DNA from: Flavobacterium davisii | GTDB lineage: Bacteria > Bacteroidota > Bacteroidia > Flavobacteriales > Flavobacteriaceae | NCBI RefSeq assembly: GCF_019565505.1 | Contig: NZ_CP067378.1 | Location: forward strand, 2,542,001 to 2,606,000 | Direction: 5' to 3' | DNA: 64,000 nucleotides | Part shown: piece by piece, positions 31,030 through 39,394 of the stretch | How the letters are laid out: each line of letters opens with the position of its first letter | How positions within the stretch are numbered: the first letter of the stretch is position 1 | Position numbers and translations under genes: made by a program | Notes under the pieces: generated by a model | What the model saw: the letters and a program-made list of their open reading frames with translations, nothing else | Databases searched by the model: none | Told to the model about the DNA's origin: nothing

Positions 31030-31077
31030 TAAGAAAAAAATAAGAAAATACGAATGTATTTTCTTATTTTTTTCTTA
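31030..31077 (+). terminator. long hairpin terminator after the acyl-CoA dehydrogenase gene
   Basis: A perfect 22-bp inverted repeat: arm 31030-31051 (TAAG-A7-TAAG-A4-TAC) and its complement 31056-31077, with a 4-base loop GAAT. It is A/T-only apart from a few G/C pairs, and the 3' arm supplies the T tract. Confidence 0.75.
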
Positions 31078-31185
31078 AAAAATTAATTTTTAATGCGTAC
31101 TTTAGGTTAAATAAAATAAGTTTTTAAAAACTAATGTTATTTTTTTGTTTTCTAACACTTTTAATAAAAGTTAAATTAAAATTTA

Positions 31186-32523
31186 ATGAATAGACGTAAA
31201 TTTTTAAAACATTCAACAGTGTTGAGTGCTTCGGTTTTGATACCTTCAATTTTAACCTCCTGCGCTTCTGAAATAGAAGAGGATAATTCAAAAAAGGTAC
31301 AAGTATTAATTATAGGTGGAGGAGCAGCTGGGCTGTTTGCAGGATACACATTAAAGCAAAAAGGAGTAAGTTTTAAAATTTTAGAAGCTTCTTCAAAATA
31401 TGGTGGGCGTCTAGGAAAACAAACAGGTTTTGCAGATTTTGATATTGATCAAGGAGCAGAATGGCTACATCTAGAAAATAGTATAATTGGTAAAATAATT
31501 AAAGAAACACAAACCAAAATAACTCTAGATGATGCTGATTTGCAATATTGGTATAATAATCAAATTACTTCAACTTTACCTCTACAAACAGATATATTTA
31601 GAAGTCAAACAGAAGTTTTTCAAGATGTCAGTTTTTTGGAACATGCACATCAAAAAGGCTTAGATAATTCGTATAATTATATTGTAGAAGCCTATGCAGG
31701 TGATCAAGGAGCAAGTGCAACCAATATTTCTGTAAAATGGGATAATGAAGAGGCGAAAAAAACAAATAGTCAAGAAAGAAATTATAAATTCGGAAAAACA
31801 TATTTCGATGTTTTTGAAGATTATATTGTGCCTTTTGTTAAACAAGATATAAAATTAAATACAATTGTAAAAAAAATTGATTATTCAGGAAGTTCAATCG
31901 AAGTAACAGATATAAATGGGGCGACTTTTATTGCAGATAAAGTAATTGTTACAGTGCCAATCACCATACTAAAATCAAATGATATTACTTTTAAACCTTC
32001 ATTGCCTAATGAAAAGATAGCCGCTTTTCAAAAAATAGGAATGGAAGCGGGGATGAAAGTATTCTTGAAATTTAGTAAAAAATTCTATCCAAGTAATTTT
32101 ATTTATGGAGGCTCCATTTGCGCCGCGTATGGAGATGTTACAATAGGCAAGCAAACTAATGATAATGTTTTGTTAGCATTTATAATGGGTAAACAAGCTC
32201 AAGCTCTTTCAGATCTGAATAGTAACGAGGCAATAACAAAAGCATTATTAACAGAATTAGATACCATGTTTGGGGATAAAGCAAGTGCTAATTTTATTAA
32301 ATCAAGTGTTCAAAATTTCACAAAACACCCATTTATAAGAGGAGCTTATTCCTATAGTTCTATTGGCATGGAGAATGCTCGAGAAATTTTAGCAGAATCT
32401 GTAAGTGGAAAAATATTTTTTGCAGGAGAAGCAACCAATTTAAAAGGCGATCACCAAACAGTTCATGGCGCAGTAGCTACCGGTGTAGAACAAGCAGAAA
32501 AAATAATCTCCTTGTTGAAATAG
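31186..32523 (+). CDS. Tat-exported flavin amine oxidase lipoprotein
   Basis: A 445-residue FAD oxidoreductase. The N-terminus MNRRKFLKHSTVLSASVL has a twin-arginine signal and then a lipobox (ILTSC). The FAD dinucleotide motif is VLIIGGGAAGLFAGYTLKQKG, followed by EASSKYGGRLGKQTG and DIDQGAEWLH; the C-terminal FAD contact is IFFAGEATNLKGDHQTVHGAVATG. The fold is that of monoamine and polyamine oxidases. Substrate is unknown. It stands alone between terminator-like hairpins. Frame intact. Confidence 0.88.
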   Translation: MNRRKFLKHSTVLSASVLIPSILTSCASEIEEDNSKKVQVLIIGGGAAGLFAGYTLKQKGVSFKILEASSKYGGRLGKQTGFADFDIDQGAEWLHLENSIIGKIIKETQTKITLDDADLQYWYNNQITSTLPLQTDIFRSQTEVFQDVSFLEHAHQKGLDNSYNYIVEAYAGDQGASATNISVKWDNEEAKKTNSQERNYKFGKTYFDVFEDYIVPFVKQDIKLNTIVKKIDYSGSSIEVTDINGATFIADKVIVTVPITILKSNDITFKPSLPNEKIAAFQKIGMEAGMKVFLKFSKKFYPSNFIYGGSICAAYGDVTIGKQTNDNVLLAFIMGKQAQALSDLNSNEAITKALLTELDTMFGDKASANFIKSSVQNFTKHPFIRGAYSYSSIGMENAREILAESVSGKIFFAGEATNLKGDHQTVHGAVATGVEQAEKIISLLK

Positions 32524-32813
32524 CAAAACCATAGTTTTAATTGTCTTTTAATAATACTAGAGCATTGGGAATTTTTAAAGGACATTATTAAATAAGGTGA
32601 CAGAACGTAAAAAAAAAATAGAAATAGTAATTAAGTTTTAAAAACTTCTATTTTAAAATTATTTTAATTTAATGATAACTTACAGATTTAATGCTAAGAA
32701 ATTACTCGATAATCAGTTTTTGATAGCTTGCTTGAAAAGGAGTTCTTTTAGAAATCTTTAAAAAACTTGTAAAATAAATGATAGATTGTAATTCTTAATT
32801 CAAAATAAATCCT

Positions 32814-32821
32814 TACGTTTG
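32814..32821 (+). promoter_or_regulatory. -7 promoter element of rpsU
   Basis: TACGTTTG matches TAnnTTTG, 30 bases before the rpsU start at 32852. The rest of the gap 32524-32813 is AT-rich with no gene that I can support. Confidence 0.6.
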
Positions 32822-32833
32822 CAGCCACAAATG

Positions 32834-32843
32834 AAAGGAGGTG
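32834..32843 (+). promoter_or_regulatory. exceptionally strong Shine-Dalgarno sequence of rpsU
   Basis: AAAGGAGGTG is a ten-base complement to the 16S anti-Shine-Dalgarno tail, 8 bases before the ATG at 32852. Other genes in the window lack such sites (tuf, rplK and nusG have none). In Flavobacteriia, ribosomal protein bS21 helps hide the anti-SD, and rpsU is known to keep a strong SD so that ribosomes lacking bS21 make more of it. This site decides the start at 32852 over an in-frame ATG at 32831. Confidence 0.85.
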
Positions 32844-32851
32844 TCAAAATT

Positions 32852-33046
32852 ATGTTAATTATACCTATTAAAGACGGAGAAAATATCGATAGAGCGTTAA
32901 AACGTTATAAAAGAAAATTCGATAAAACAGGAGTTGTGCGTCAATTAAGATCACGTCAGCAGTTTACAAAACCTTCTGTAACAAGAAGAGCTGAAATTCA
33001 AAAAGCACAATATATTCAAGGATTAAGAGATGCTGTAGAAAATTAA
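32852..33046 (+). CDS. rpsU: 30S ribosomal protein bS21
   Basis: A 64-residue basic protein, MLIIPIKDGENIDRALKRYK to QYIQGLRDAVEN, the usual flavobacterial bS21. The frame is open upstream to 32819, but the strong Shine-Dalgarno sequence and family length fix the start here. In this phylum bS21 takes part in masking the anti-SD of 16S rRNA. It is followed by a strong terminator, so it forms its own unit. Confidence 0.96.
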   Translation: MLIIPIKDGENIDRALKRYKRKFDKTGVVRQLRSRQQFTKPSVTRRAEIQKAQYIQGLRDAVEN

Positions 33047-33068
33047 TAGCAAATTATAATCATATATG

Positions 33069-33112
33069 AAATCGCTAGTGTAAAAGTTGTACTTTTAACT
33101 AGCGATTTTTTT
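33069..33112 (+). terminator. terminator after rpsU
   Basis: Stem AAATCGCTAGT (33069-33079) with ACTAGCGATTT (33098-33108), an inner AAAAG/CTTTT helix, and a T tract to about 33113. A strong intrinsic terminator. Confidence 0.9.
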
Positions 33113-33135
33113 TGTTTTTGTTTAATCAAGTATTT

Positions 33136-34029
33136 ATGGTTGAGAATTTAATTCGTTTTGAAGATTATTTGTTAAAAGAAAAAAAATATTCCCAACATAC
33201 AGTTAATGCTTATGTAAAGGATTTGTTATCTTTTCAGAATTATTTAATTGAGGAAGGAGGAGGTAGTTTGGAAGAGGTTAGTTATTCGTTTGTTAGAAGT
33301 TGGATTGTTAGTTTAGTCGAGTCAGGTCTTGCTAATCTTACGATTAATAGAAAAATGGCTTCTCTAAAAGCGTTTTATAAATTTCTTTTGAAAGTGAAGT
33401 TGATAGATGTTTCACCTCTATTACAACATAAATCTCTAAAGGCAGAGAAGAAAATTCAAGTTCCTTTTTCTGAAAAAGAGTTAGAATTAGTGTTGAGTGA
33501 GGTGAAATATAGTGAGGATTTTGAAGGGCTTCGTGATAAATTGATTATTGGTTTGTTTTATACAACAGGTATTAGGCGGTCGGAAATGATTAATTTACAG
33601 TTGATTAATGTAGATCTTGATCTGAAAGTATTTAAGATTTTAGGAAAACGCAATAAAGAACGTGTTATACCAATGTTAGATGCGATTTTTTTAGAAATTA
33701 AGCAGTATTTAGATAAAAGAAAAGCCTTGCCATTAATAATTGATGAAGAATATTTATTTCTTCTTAATAATGGTAAGAAAATGAATGAAACTTTTGTTTA
33801 CAGGTTAATAAATTGCTATCTTAGTGTTGTCTCGGAAAAATTGAAAAAGAGTCCTCATATGCTTCGTCATACTTTTGCGACTCACATGTTAAACCGAGGT
33901 GCAGATTTAAATTCAATAAAAGAGTTCTTGGGGCATTCTAGTTTAGCGTCTACACAAGTTTATACTCAATCTAGTTTAGGGCAGATAAAAGAGGTGTATA
34001 AAAAAGCGCATCCTAGGGGACAAGAATGA
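33136..34029 (+). CDS. tyrosine recombinase of the XerC/XerD type
   Basis: A 297-residue site-specific recombinase. The N-terminal SAM-like domain (RFEDYLLKEKKYSQHTVNAYVKDL) is followed by the catalytic domain with Arg in FYTTGIRRSEM, the HxxR box HMLRHTFATHML, His in LGHSSL and the nucleophile Tyr in STQVYTQ. Such single housekeeping enzymes resolve chromosome dimers at dif. The ATG at 33136 (MVENLIRF) is preferred over one 24 bases upstream inside the T-rich terminator tail. It precedes hpf, an order common in Flavobacteriia, and is likely co-transcribed with it. Confidence 0.92.
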   Translation: MVENLIRFEDYLLKEKKYSQHTVNAYVKDLLSFQNYLIEEGGGSLEEVSYSFVRSWIVSLVESGLANLTINRKMASLKAFYKFLLKVKLIDVSPLLQHKSLKAEKKIQVPFSEKELELVLSEVKYSEDFEGLRDKLIIGLFYTTGIRRSEMINLQLINVDLDLKVFKILGKRNKERVIPMLDAIFLEIKQYLDKRKALPLIIDEEYLFLLNNGKKMNETFVYRLINCYLSVVSEKLKKSPHMLRHTFATHMLNRGADLNSIKEFLGHSSLASTQVYTQSSLGQIKEVYKKAHPRGQE

Positions 34030-34066
34030 ATTTTTAAAATTGTTTAACCTTAAAAAAGATTTAATT

Positions 34067-34369
34067 ATGAAGGTAAGTGTTCATGCAGTTAATTTTAACA
34101 TCGACAAAAAATTGATTTCTTTTACAGATGAAAAAATAAATAAACTTGGAAAATATTATGATAAAATTATTTCTGCGGACGTGTTTATGAGGGTGGAGCA
34201 GGCTAGTGAAAAAGAAAATAAAGTAGTTGAAGTTAAAATTTTAGTTCCGAGTGATGAATTTGTTGTTAAAAAAACATGTAAGTCATTTGAGGAAGGTGTG
34301 GATTTGTCTGTTGATGCTTTAGAAAGATTGCTTGTAAAGCATAAGGAAAAGCAAAGAGTGCATGCTTGA
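34067..34369 (+). CDS. hpf: ribosome hibernation promoting factor (HPF/YfiA family)
   Basis: A 100-residue short-form HPF: MKVSVHAVNFNIDKKLISFTDEKINKLGKYYDKIISADVF in the beta-alpha-beta fold, then VVEVKILVPSDEFVVKKTCKSFEEGVDLSVDALERLL and a basic end (KHKEKQRVHA). It binds the 30S decoding centre in stationary phase and protects idle ribosomes. The start at 34067 is preferred over an upstream in-frame ATG at 34040 because family members begin MKV. It lies 37 bases after the recombinase gene. Confidence 0.92.
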   Translation: MKVSVHAVNFNIDKKLISFTDEKINKLGKYYDKIISADVFMRVEQASEKENKVVEVKILVPSDEFVVKKTCKSFEEGVDLSVDALERLLVKHKEKQRVHA

Positions 34370-34401
34370 TTGAAAAAAATCAAAAAAAAATTAAAAAAAT
34401 T

Positions 34402-34431
34402 TTTGAAATCTAAAATATATCTCTACATTTG
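34402..34431 (+). promoter_or_regulatory. promoter of the tRNA-tuf cluster
   Basis: TTTG (34402-34405), 18 bases, then TACATTTG (34424-34431): a full match to the Bacteroidota -33/-7 consensus, 35 bases before the first tRNA. Confidence 0.75.
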
Positions 34432-34466
34432 CAGTCCGTTAGAAATAGCGGACTTTTTTACTGAAT

Positions 34467-34540
34467 GCCGGTGTAGCTCAGCTGGCTAGAGCAGCTGATT
34501 TGTAATCAGCAGGTCGTGGGTTCGAGTCCCTCCATCGGCT
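34467..34540 (+). tRNA. tRNA-Thr (UGU)
   Basis: A cloverleaf can be drawn: acceptor GCCGGTG pairs with CATCGGC, the anticodon stem is CTGAT/ATCAG with loop TTTGTAA (anticodon TGT), and the T arm is GTGGG TTCGAGT CCCTC-like. Discriminator T; CCA is not encoded. Confidence 0.92.
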
Positions 34541-34541
34541 C

Positions 34542-34572
34542 TTTGAAATATTGAAAAAATGTTTTATATTTG
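34542..34572 (+). promoter_or_regulatory. second promoter, before tRNA-Tyr
   Basis: TTTG (34542-34545), 19 bases, then TATATTTG (34565-34572), a consensus promoter beginning directly after the tRNA-Thr gene. It gives tRNA-Tyr its own start. Confidence 0.65.
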
Positions 34573-34608
34573 CACTCCGAAAGAAGAGGGTAAATTAAAA
34601 ATAAGGCG

Positions 34609-34689
34609 GGGGAGATACTCAAGCGGCCAACGAGGACGGACTGTAAATCCGTTGGGAAACCTTCGCAGGTTCGAATCCTGCTCTCCCCA
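34609..34689 (+). tRNA. tRNA-Tyr (GUA)
   Basis: Class II tRNA with a long variable arm (CCGTTGGGAAACCTTCGC region). Acceptor GGGGAGA pairs with TCTCCCC, anticodon loop CTGTAAA (anticodon GTA), T arm GCAGG TTCGAAT CCTGC, discriminator A; CCA is not encoded. Confidence 0.92.
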
Positions 34690-34767
34690 CAAAATGAGTT
34701 TAAGAGTTTCAAGTTTTATATTGCATTCGAAACAGGATACTTTTGATTAGAAACCTAAAACTTTACC

Positions 34768-34839
34768 GCCGGTGTAGCTCAGGGGTAGAGTGCTTCCTTG
34801 GTAAGGAAGAGGTCACGGGTTCAAATCCCGTCATTGGCT
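34768..34839 (+). tRNA. tRNA-Thr (GGU)
   Basis: Acceptor GCCGGTG pairs with CATTGGC (two G-T pairs), anticodon stem CTTCC/GGAAG with loop TTGGTAA (anticodon GGT), T arm ACGGG TTCAAAT CCCGT. A -7-like TACTTTTG is at 34738-34745. In E. coli a tRNA-Gly lies between Tyr and this Thr; none is present here. Confidence 0.92.
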
Positions 34840-34893
34840 CACAAGATTTTTTTGAACACTAATTATTATAACTAAGATTAAAAATTAAGTAAA

Positions 34894-36079
34894 ATGGCAA
34901 AAGAAAGTTTTAATCGTTCGAAACCGCACTTAAATATCGGTACTATCGGACACGTAGACCACGGAAAGACTACTTTAACTGCTGCGATCACTAAAGTGTT
35001 ATCTGATGCAGGTTACTGTCAAGCTAAGTCATTCGACCAAATTGATAACGCTCCAGAAGAGAAAGAAAGAGGTATTACTATTAATACATCTCACGTAGAA
35101 TATGAAACAGCTAACCGTCACTACGCTCACGTAGACTGTCCAGTCACGCGGATTACGTTAAGAACATGGTTACTGGTGCTGCTCAAATGGATGGTGCTAT
35201 CTTGGTAGTTGCTGCTACTGATGGTCCAATGCCTCAAACTCGTGAGCATATCTTATTAGGTCGTCAGGTAGGTATTCCTCGTATCGTTGTTTTTATGAAC
35301 AAAGTGGATATGGTTGATGATGCTGAGTTATTAGAGTTAGTAGAAATGGAAATCCGTGATTTATTATCTTTCTATGAATATGATGGAGATAATGGTCCAG
35401 TTGTTCAAGGTTCTGCTTTAGGTGGATTAAATAATGATCCAAACTGGGTTCCTAAAATCATCGAATTAATGGATGCAGTTGATGCTTGGATTGAAGAGCC
35501 AGTTCGTGATAACGAAAAACCATTCTTGATGCCAGTTGAAGACGTATTCACAATTACAGGACGTGGTACAGTTGCTACAGGTCGTATCGAAACAGGTGTT
35601 GCTAATACTGGAGATCCAGTTGAAATCATCGGTATGGGTGCTGACAAGTTAACTTCTACTATTACTGGAGTTGAGATGTTCCGTAAAATCTTAGATAGAG
35701 GTGAAGCTGGTGATAACGTAGGTTTATTATTACGTGGTATTGACAAAGCTGATATCCGTCGTGGTATGGTTATTTGTAAGCCGAGTTCAGTAAAACCACA
35801 CGCTAAATTTAAAGCAGAGGTTTATATCTTGAAAAAAGAAGAAGGTGGACGTCACACGCCATTCCATAACAACTACCGTCCTCAATTCTACGTACGTACA
35901 ACTGACGTAACAGGTACTATCTCTTTACCTGAAGGTGTTGAAATGGTAATGCCAGTGATAACTTAACTATCAATGTTGAGTTGCTTCAACCAATCGCTTT
36001 ATCAGTAGGTTTACGTTTCGCTATCCGTGAAGGTGGTAGAACAGTAGGTGCTGGTCAGGTAACTGAAATCGTTGAATAA
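34894..36079 (+). CDS. tuf: elongation factor Tu (two indels)
   Basis: The GTPase that brings aminoacyl-tRNA to the ribosome. G1 is GHVDHGKT, G2 RGITIN, G3 DCPGH, G4 NKVD, and G5 lies in QGSALGG. Two single-G losses break the frame, each turning CCAGG into CCAG: at 35140-35143 ([12 protein letters not shown]) and at 35952-35955 ([15 protein letters not shown]). Corrected length is 395 residues, the family norm, ending [17 protein letters not shown]-Tu is essential and usually single-copy in this group, so the breaks must be sequence errors. It sits after tRNA-Thr and before tRNA-Trp-secE-nusG, the standard arrangement. Confidence 0.96.
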
Positions 36080-36136
36080 TTAAATTCACATAAAAAGAAG
36101 TCGGTGTCGTTCAGCGACGACACTGACTTATAACAA

Positions 36137-36208
36137 ACGGGCGTAGTACAAGGGTCAGTATAGTGGTCTCCAAAACCATTGATGGGGGTTCGAATCCCTC
36201 CGCCCGTG
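36137..36208 (+). tRNA. tRNA-Trp (CCA)
   Basis: Acceptor ACGGGCG pairs with CGCCCGT, anticodon stem GTGGT/ACCAT with loop CTCCAAA (anticodon CCA), T arm GGGGG TTCGAAT CCCTC, discriminator G. It lies between tuf and secE, as is usual in Bacteroidota. Confidence 0.92.
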
Positions 36209-36223
36209 CAAATAAGAAATATA

Positions 36224-36421
36224 ATGAACAAAGTGACTAATTATATATCAGAAGCTTTTGAAGAGTTTAAGTCAAATGTGACTTGGCCAGGATGGGAAGA
36301 GGTTCAGAAACTAACTGTAGTTGTGGCCATCTTCTCTGTCATTTTTGCACTAGCCACTTGGGGCGTTGACGAAATTTTTACTAAAACAATTGAGGGTTTC
36401 TTTAATTTGTTAAAAGGATAA
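36224..36421 (+). CDS. secE: SecE, preprotein translocase subunit
   Basis: A 65-residue single-helix protein, MNKVTNYISEAFEEFKSNVTWPGWEEVQKLTVVVAIFSVI and onward, with the conserved amphipathic segment and VTWP before the membrane helix. It clamps SecY in the SecYEG channel. The ATG at 36224 is chosen because the frame upstream lies inside the tRNA-Trp gene. nusG follows after 9 bases. An intact CCAGG is at 36287-36291. Confidence 0.95.
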   Translation: MNKVTNYISEAFEEFKSNVTWPGWEEVQKLTVVVAIFSVIFALATWGVDEIFTKTIEGFFNLLKG

Positions 36422-36430
36422 AATAAAGTT

Positions 36431-36982
36431 ATGGCTGAAACTAGTGTGAAGAAATGGTATGTTGTAAGGGCTGTAAGTGGTCAAGAAAATAAAGTTAAAT
36501 CCTACATCGAGCAAGAAATTAATCGTGTGGGAATGGCTGATTATATATCACAAGTATTAGTGCCAACTGAAAAAGTGGTAACTGTTCGTGATGGTAAAAA
36601 AATTAGTAAAGAACGTGTTTATTTTCCAGGTTATGTTATGATCGAGGCAAACCTAACAGGAGAAATACCTCATATAATAAAGTCTATTACAGGTGTAATT
36701 GGTTTTTTGGGTGAGGTAAAAGGAGGAGATCCTGTGCCTTTGCGTCAATCAGAGGTTAATAGAATGTTAGGTAAAGTAGATGAATTAGCAACTACTGTTG
36801 ATCATGGTTCTATACCTTACTCTGTTGGAGAAACTATTAAAGTTATTGATGGTCCGTTCAATGGATTTAACGGTACTATTGAAAATATAAATGAAGAAAA
36901 ACGCAAGCTGGAAGTAATGGTTAAAATTTTTGGAAGAAAAACACCTTTAGAATTAAGCTTCGTTCAAGTAGAAAAAGTATAA
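36431..36982 (+). CDS. nusG: transcription termination/antitermination factor NusG
   Basis: A 183-residue protein with the NGN domain (KKWYVVRAVSGQENKVKSYIE, YFPGYVMIEANL, ITGVIGFLG) and a C-terminal KOW domain (IPYSVGETIKVIDGPFNGFNGTIENINEEKRKLEV). It binds RNA polymerase and couples it to Rho or the ribosome. Between secE and rplK, the universal order. Frame intact, including a CCAGG at 36626-36630. Confidence 0.96.
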   Translation: MAETSVKKWYVVRAVSGQENKVKSYIEQEINRVGMADYISQVLVPTEKVVTVRDGKKISKERVYFPGYVMIEANLTGEIPHIIKSITGVIGFLGEVKGGDPVPLRQSEVNRMLGKVDELATTVDHGSIPYSVGETIKVIDGPFNGFNGTIENINEEKRKLEVMVKIFGRKTPLELSFVQVEKV

Positions 36983-37044
36983 TATTTATTTATATAATTC
37001 ACATCAATCGCTTCCAATGATCGATGTGCTTAATTTTTTTTAAA

Positions 37045-37485
37045 ATGGCTAAAGAAGTTAGTAAAGTAGTTAAACTACAAGTTAAGGGAGGTGCTGCGAA
37101 CCCGTCGCCACCGGTTGGACCTGCTTTGGGAGCTGCTGGGGTTAACATCATGGAGTTCTGTAAGCAGTTCAATGCTAGAACACAAGATAAACCGGGCAAA
37201 GTATTACCAGTTCAAATTACTGTGTACAAAGACAAATCGTTTGATTTTGTTGTTAAAACTCCACCTGCTGCTATTCAATTGTTAGAAGCTGCAAAAATTA
37301 AATCTGGATCTGGGCAACCTAATCGTAAAAAAGTTGCTAGTGTTTCTTGGGATCAAATCAAAACGATCGCTGAAGACAAAATGCCTGATTTAAATGCTTT
37401 CACAATTGAAAAAGCAATGAGCATGATAGCTGGAACAGCTAGATCTATGGGTATTACTGTAACTGGAGATTCTCCTTTAAACTAA
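37045..37485 (+). CDS. rplK: 50S ribosomal protein uL11
   Basis: A 146-residue protein, [20 protein letters not shown] then [25 protein letters not shown], the usual uL11 N-terminus, and [13 protein letters not shown] near the end. It forms the GTPase-associated centre with 23S rRNA. The start at 37045 is chosen over an upstream in-frame ATG at 37024 by family alignment. rplA begins 6 bases after its stop. Confidence 0.96.
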   Translation: MAKEVSKVVKLQVKGGAANPSPPVGPALGAAGVNIMEFCKQFNARTQDKPGKVLPVQITVYKDKSFDFVVKTPPAAIQLLEAAKIKSGSGQPNRKKVASVSWDQIKTIAEDKMPDLNAFTIEKAMSMIAGTARSMGITVTGDSPLN

Positions 37486-37491
37486 GAGAAA

Positions 37492-38182
37492 ATGGCAAAA
37501 TTAACGAAAAAGCAAAAAGTTGCTGCTTCTAAAATTGAGAAGAATAAAACTTATTCTTTAAAAGATGCTTCTGCATTAATAAAAGAAGTTGCTTCAGCAA
37601 AATTTGATGAATCAGTTGATATCGCTGTTAAGTTAGGTGTAGACCCTCGTAAGGCGAATCAGATGGTGAGAGGTGTGTGTTCATTACCACACGGTACAGG
37701 TAAAGATGTAAGAGTATTAGCTTTAGTTACTCCAGATAAAGAAGCTGAAGCAAAAGCGGCTGGTGCTGACCACGTAGGTTTAGACGAGTACTTACAAAAA
37801 ATTAAAGATGGTTGGACTGATGTAGATGTAATCATCACTATGCCAGCTGTTATGGGTAAGTTAGGTCCATTAGGTCGTATTTTAGGACCTCGTGGTTTAA
37901 TGCCAAATCCTAAAACAGGTACTGTGACTATGGAAGTAGGTAAAGCAGTAGAAGAAGTGAAATCTGGTAAAATTGACTTTAAAGTTGACAAAACTGGTAT
38001 CGTTCATGCGGCTATCGGAAAAGTATCTTTCGATGCTGAGAAAATCCGAGGAGAACGCTCACGAAATTATTCAAACATTAATTAAATTAAAACCAACCGC
38101 TGCAAAAGGTACTTATATTAAGTCTATCCACTTATCAAGTACTATGAGTCCAGCTATTGCTTTAGATCCTAAAGCAGTGTAA
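37492..38182 (+). CDS. rplA: 50S ribosomal protein uL1 (one indel)
   Basis: Shows [32 protein letters not shown], then [30 protein letters not shown], the uL1 signature. The frame breaks at 38046-38051, where CCGAGG most likely stands for CCAGG; correction reads [20 protein letters not shown] and gives 229 residues, ending [15 protein letters not shown]. The same CCAGG to CCGAGG change occurs at 25917, 56833 and 63040. uL1 forms the L1 stalk and often represses its own operon. Confidence 0.95.
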
Positions 38183-38207
38183 TTGGTAGTTAAAAAATTT
38201 TAGTATC

Positions 38208-38711
38208 ATGACTAGAGAAGAAAAATCATTAGCGATTCAAGATTTAACTGCACAGTTAGCTGGAACTAATATCGTTTATTTAGCAGATATTTCTGGTTTA
38301 AATGCAGAAACTACTTCAAATTTAAGAAAAGCTTGTTATAAAGCTGGTATCAAATTAGAAGTTGTTAAAAATACTTTACTTGCTAAAGCAATGGAAGCTT
38401 CTGATAAAGAATTTGGTGATTTACCAACTACTTTAAAAGGAAATACTTCAATCCTAATTGCTGACGTTGCTAATGCTCCAGCTAAAGTAATTAAAGAGTT
38501 CCGTAAAAAAGGTGATAAACCTCTATTAAAAGGAGCTTATATCAATGAGGAAGTATACATTGGTGATAAAGAATTAGAATCGTTAGCAGCTCTTAAATCG
38601 AAAGAAGAAGTTATCGGAGATATCATCATGTTGTTACAATCTCCAGCTAAACGCATCATTTCTGCTTTACTTAACAATGCAGAGCAAAAAGGTGAAGAAA
38701 CAGCTGAATAA
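38208..38711 (+). CDS. rplJ: 50S ribosomal protein uL10
   Basis: A 167-residue protein: MTREEKSLAIQDLTAQLAGTN, LRKACYKAGIKLEVVKNTLLAKAM and KEEVIGDIIMLLQSPAKRIIS. It is the base of the L7/L12 stalk. Ends in a Gln/Glu tail (EQKGEETAE). No leader-like structure that I could confirm precedes it. Frame intact. Confidence 0.95.
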   Translation: MTREEKSLAIQDLTAQLAGTNIVYLADISGLNAETTSNLRKACYKAGIKLEVVKNTLLAKAMEASDKEFGDLPTTLKGNTSILIADVANAPAKVIKEFRKKGDKPLLKGAYINEEVYIGDKELESLAALKSKEEVIGDIIMLLQSPAKRIISALLNNAEQKGEETAE

Positions 38712-38768
38712 TTAGCGCACTAATTAAATTATATAAATTTTACAAATCATTTAAAAAAGATAGAAAAA

Positions 38769-39137
38769 ATGGCAGATTTGAAACAATTCGCAGAACAATT
38801 AGTAAATTTAACAGTTAAAGAAGTAAATGAATTAGCTGCAATTTTAAAAGATGATTACGGAATCGAGCCTGCTGCTGCTGCTGTAGTAGTTGCTGCTGGT
38901 GGAGCTGATGCTGCTACTGAAGAGCAAACAGAATTCACTGTAGTATTAAAAGAAGCTGGTTCTTCTAAATTAGGTGTAGTTAAAGCAGTTAAAGAATTAA
39001 CTGGTTTAGGATTAAAAGAAGCTAAAGACTTAGTTGATGCTGCTCCAACAAATGTTAAAGAAGGTGTTTCTAAAGATGAAGCTGAAGGCTTGAAAAAAGC
39101 TTTAGAAGAAGCAGGAGCTGTAGTTGAGCTTAAATAA
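38769..39137 (+). CDS. rplL: 50S ribosomal protein bL12 (L7/L12)
   Basis: A 122-residue acidic protein: [26 protein letters not shown], an Ala-rich hinge, then [38 protein letters not shown] and [14 protein letters not shown]. It recruits the translational GTPases. Followed by a hairpin terminator that separates it from rpoB. Confidence 0.96.
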   Translation: MADLKQFAEQLVNLTVKEVNELAAILKDDYGIEPAAAAVVVAAGGADAATEEQTEFTVVLKEAGSSKLGVVKAVKELTGLGLKEAKDLVDAAPTNVKEGVSKDEAEGLKKALEEAGAVVELK

Positions 39138-39158
39138 TTATACATAGTATAAATTATA

Positions 39159-39203
39159 GGTTTAGGCCTTGAGTAAAGCACTCAATGGCCTAAACCATTT
39201 TTT
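39159..39203 (+). terminator. terminator between rplL and rpoB
   Basis: Stem GGTTTAGGCCTTGAG (39159-39173) pairs with CTCAA-T-GGCCTAAACC (39181-39196) with one bulge, loop TAAAGCA, then ATTTTTTC. It should end or attenuate rplKAJL transcription. Confidence 0.85.
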
Positions 39204-39379
39204 CGTATAGTAAACTATTTGTTTTTTAAATAGATTCTTACGAATTTTAACTCAACACGAAGAAAGAAACTAAAGTTTATCAATACACTTGTTTTCAAAA
39301 GAGGTGTGAGTTATAAATAAAAAAGTATTGATTGTTTTAAATGTTAATAGACTAACATAAAATTACTTTTTTTTAATCA

Positions 39380-39387
39380 TAATTTTG
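39380..39387 (+). promoter_or_regulatory. -7 promoter element of rpoBC
   Basis: TAATTTTG matches TAnnTTTG and ends 7 bases before the rpoB ATG, so the rpoB transcript would have almost no leader. It follows the rplL terminator. Confidence 0.55.
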
Positions 39388-39394
39388 TCCATAG

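Noticed and set aside
32819..32851. Longer N-terminus for bS21
   Set aside because: It would place the strong Shine-Dalgarno sequence inside the coding region; family members begin MLIIPIKDGE or similar.
33136..34029. Integrase of a mobile element
   Set aside because: The protein is a housekeeping Xer-type recombinase by length and motifs and lies in a conserved rpsU-xer-hpf order with no element ends nearby.
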